From positions 99,258 to 163,257 of the forward strand of contig DASTAY010000048.1 in assembly GCA_035712345.1 (NCBI GenBank): a DNA stretch of 64,000 bases, written 5' to 3'. Positions 62,381 to 64,000 of the stretch are shown in pieces (the first letter of the stretch is position 1; the number at the start of each line of letters is the position of its first letter). Under the pieces are notes generated by a model. The model made no database searches and had not been told where the DNA came from. It saw only the letters and a program-made list of their open reading frames with translations. The position numbers and the translations under genes are program-made. The DNA is from VRUE01 sp035712345. Its GTDB lineage: Bacteria; Actinomycetota; Thermoleophilia; Solirubrobacterales; 70-9.

Positions 62381-62758
62381 CTAAAAGGCTCCGCGAATGT
62401 GCTCATAGTCGGTCACGCGGCCAGCGCGGTCGTAGGTGACGCCGATGGCGTCGAAGCGGATCGCGTCGTAGCGGGGCAGGTCGCGGCGCTCGCTCATCCA
62501 GGCGGTTGCGAGGCGGCGGATACGGCGCTGCTTCTGCGGGCCGACGGCGAGGACCGGGCGCTCGGGGCCGTAGAGAGAGCCGCTCCGGCCGGCCTTCACC
62601 TCGACGAAGACCAGGGCCCCAGCGTCGTGGGCGACGATGTCGAGCTCGCCATGGCGGGTGCGCGCGTTGCGCTCGACGATCTCCCAATCGGCGGCGGCCA
62701 ACCGCTCCGCCACGAGGTCCTCCGCTGCCTTGCCGAGTCGCTGGCGGGTCGGGGTCAC
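62381..62758 (-). CDS. yraN: YraN/UPF0102 family nuclease-like protein
   Basis: 125 residues from GTG 62758, where family similarity begins (TPTRQRLGKAAEDLVAERLA); an ATG at 62815 would add 19 unrelated residues. RTRHGELDIVAHDAGALVFV with EVKAGRSG gives the D-ExK core of a PD-(D/E)XK nuclease fold. Function not established. It faces rnhB tail to tail. Its upstream region is only 68 bp from the left end of the insertion sequence. Confidence 0.88.
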   Translation of the reverse strand: MTPTRQRLGKAAEDLVAERLAAADWEIVERNARTRHGELDIVAHDAGALVFVEVKAGRSGSLYGPERPVLAVGPQKQRRIRRLATAWMSERRDLPRYDAIRFDAIGVTYDRAGRVTDYEHIRGAF

Positions 62759-62860
62759 ACGGCAGAAAGTAGGGAGGCCGCCGACCGCATGCCTTCGTTC
62801 ACAGAGGCAATTCACAAGATTTAGAGTGGACGGACTCCAAGATGTGCCGACACCTCAGGC

Positions 62861-63853
62861 TCATCTGATCTCCATCTTGCGGGCACCGTAGACGATGTCG
62901 GCGGGGATCTGGCCGCCGGTGAGGCGGCCGTGGTGGACGCGGTCGAAGTTGTAGAAGCGCAGGTAGGTGTCGAGCTCGCGCCGCAGGCTGGTGAGGCGTG
63001 GGTGCATGTAGCGGGCGAAGGCCGGGCGCCAGCACTCCTCGAGGATCGTCTTGTGCAGGGCCTCGACGTTGCCGTTGGTCTGAGGGCGACCGGCGCGGAT
63101 GCGGGTGTGGCGGGCCTTCAGCCGCCCGATCGTCTTCTCGAAGTCGCCCTTGAACTCATTGCCGTTATCGGAGAGCAGGCGCTCCAGGCGCCAACCTGCC
63201 TCGCGCAGCTCCCTGGCGACGCGGCGGGCGAACTTGGAGGTCTGCTTGGCGCTGGGCGTGCCTGGCGTCGCCTCCTTGCAGATCACCAGCTCCGCCCAAG
63301 CAAAGGAGGAGGCGATGTCGATCGCGGTGAGCTGCCAGATCGCTCCCTTGGTGCCCTTCAAGCGGCCGACGAAGAAGCAGTCGATCCCGACCAGCTCGCC
63401 GGGGCGGGAGACGTCGATGTGCTGCTCGGGGCCGGGGTCGCGTGGCGGCTCGAACGGCGCCGCGTAACCGGCGACGAGCCCCAGCCGCTTGGCGCGGGTG
63501 TTGAGGCCGTGGCGGCAGAGCACCTTCCAGACGCCATTGGGGGAGACGACGATCCCTCCCCACTTCTCCCGCCGCAGCTCCGAGGAGACCCGCTTCGGGC
63601 CGAGGCCGGGATGAGCGATCGAGAAGGCGACGATCCGCTCCTCGACCATCTTCGGCAGCTGGTTGGGCATCTTTGGCCGCCGCCGCTCGCGCGGCCGCAG
63701 CATCTCCAGGCCGCTGCGGTCGACTTCCCGCTTCCAGGCGTAGTAGGTCGAGCGATGCACCCCGAAGCGGCGGCAGGCTTCGGCGACGTTGGTGCGGGCG
63801 GCCTCGGCGAAGAGCGCTTGGCGGTAGCCGAACAGCACGTCATCCTTGGTCAT
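62861..63853 (-). CDS. IS481 family DDE transposase
   Basis: 330 residues. N-terminal helix-turn-helix (TNVAEACRRFGVHRSTYYAW), then an integrase core with the DDE triad at about D158 (ELVGIDCFFVG), D229 (LLSDNGNEFKG) and E264 (NGNVEALHKTILEE), the second Asp and the Glu 35 apart as expected. The C-terminal FNFDRVHHGRLTGGQIPADI-like stretch (YNFDRVHHGRLTGGQ) is typical. Complete, no frameshift, so probably active or recently so. Confidence 0.93.
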   Translation of the reverse strand: MTKDDVLFGYRQALFAEAARTNVAEACRRFGVHRSTYYAWKREVDRSGLEMLRPRERRRPKMPNQLPKMVEERIVAFSIAHPGLGPKRVSSELRREKWGGIVVSPNGVWKVLCRHGLNTRAKRLGLVAGYAAPFEPPRDPGPEQHIDVSRPGELVGIDCFFVGRLKGTKGAIWQLTAIDIASSFAWAELVICKEATPGTPSAKQTSKFARRVARELREAGWRLERLLSDNGNEFKGDFEKTIGRLKARHTRIRAGRPQTNGNVEALHKTILEECWRPAFARYMHPRLTSLRRELDTYLRFYNFDRVHHGRLTGGQIPADIVYGARKMEIR

Positions 63854-63909
63854 GCGACTCCCTTTCTGAACTTCATTGGCGTGAAGCCAGGAGCCTGAGT
63901 CGCAGCGCG

Positions 63910-63943
63910 GACGGCCCCCGACCCAGCTGGGTCGGGGGCCGTC
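63910..63943. terminator. 34-nt perfect palindrome inside the IS, upstream of the transposase
   Basis: GACGGCCCCCGACCCAG and its exact complement with no loop bases (63910-63926, 63927-63943), followed by TCGTCTT. In RNA it would be a strong hairpin; placed between the right IS end and the transposase start, it could stop read-through transcription from flanking DNA into the transposase gene. A smaller TCTCCCG/CGGGAGA hairpin follows near 63970. Confidence 0.6.
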
Positions 63944-64000
63944 TCGTCTTGAAGAGCTATCGATCTCCCGGAAGTGTCGGGAGAACTTGGAGTCAGTTCA

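Larger units (their letters stand above)
62827..64000. mobile_element. IS481-type insertion sequence, about 1.17 kb, both terminal repeats present
   Basis: Left end TGGACGGACTCCAAGATGTG (from 62827) and right end, read inward from base 64000, TGAACTGACTCCAAGTTCTC: 25 of 33 positions match, including GACTCCAAG and CCGACAC. One transposase gene lies between, on the minus strand. Length suits IS481. The right end falls exactly at the window edge, so a target duplication cannot be checked. A second internal pair, CTCAGGCTC at about 62854 and GAGCCTGAG at 63891, also flanks the gene. Confidence 0.8.

Noticed and set aside
63910..63943. Treating the 34-nt palindrome as one more member of the palindrome families
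   Set aside because: It lies inside the insertion sequence between its terminal repeat and the transposase gene, so it most likely belongs to the IS.

Overview
The window is 64 kb of GC-rich (by eye about 70 percent), gene-dense actinobacterial chromosome. GTG and TTG starts are common and stop/start overlaps are many. The split P1/P2 glycine dehydrogenase next to gcvT-gcvH, the Ku/LigD-polymerase pair, a SepIVA-like protein and the overall gene order suggest a deep-branching actinobacterium, probably class Thermoleophilia (Solirubrobacterales-like). That placement is inference; there is no rRNA gene here. Almost everything is housekeeping.

Layout. 1-3727: end of a cell-wall and division cluster (murC-murB-ftsQ-like-ftsZ). 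3862-8834: a GNAT gene, then the glycine cleavage operon gcvT-gcvH-gcvPA-gcvPB. 8831-14841: epimerase, LigD-type polymerase and Ku (NHEJ), a FetAB-like ABC exporter and a 14-TM MFS exporter. 15021-18596: trpS, scpA-scpB (condensin partners of the SMC at 54 kb), an RluB-type pseudouridine synthase and YjbQ. 18653-25945: an aromatic amino-acid block (aroH, hisC-like aminotransferase, DAHP synthase, tyrA, aroA) running into cmk and der. 25969-33913: metK, a PH-domain protein, priA-def-fmt-rsmB, a zinc-ribbon protein and rpe. 34005-38303, minus strand: a CPA1 antiporter, a flippase and a GT2 glycosyltransferase. 38383-42346: riboflavin genes ribD-ribE-ribBA-ribH, then rpmB. 42652-44844: an MMPL transporter. 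44910-54124: fakA-recG-rsmD-coaD, a SepIVA-like protein, YceD (opposite strand), a methyltransferase, and rpmF-plsX-acpP-rnc. 54175-62758: smc-ftsY-ffh-rpsP-khpA-trmD-rplS-lepB-rnhB-yraN. 62827-64000: an IS481-type insertion sequence whose right terminal repeat coincides with the window edge.

The most unusual feature is a dense population of palindromic elements that standard annotation would miss. I count at least six repeated families plus several single copies, about eighteen elements. Families A, B and C keep a conserved 70-140 bp core, but it is enclosed by long, nearly perfect inverted arms whose sequence is different at each locus. Family E is a 92-bp palindrome inserted in the same reading frame in two unrelated proteins (ribD and the flippase), giving both the same roughly 31-residue peptide. 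This resembles the Rickettsia palindromic elements. Family F is a short ATAG-loop palindrome found twice between genes and twice inside coding sequence. Family D is a roughly 65-bp element placed directly in front of the start codons of priA, coaD and rnc. recG and rsmD also carry in-frame palindromes.

Other oddities: an 814-residue SMC with no recognisable hinge; an RNase III with two of four metal-ligand positions changed; L19 with an acidic tail of about 85 residues; no rimM between khpA and trmD; and a structured ftsZ leader behind a good sigma-70-type promoter.
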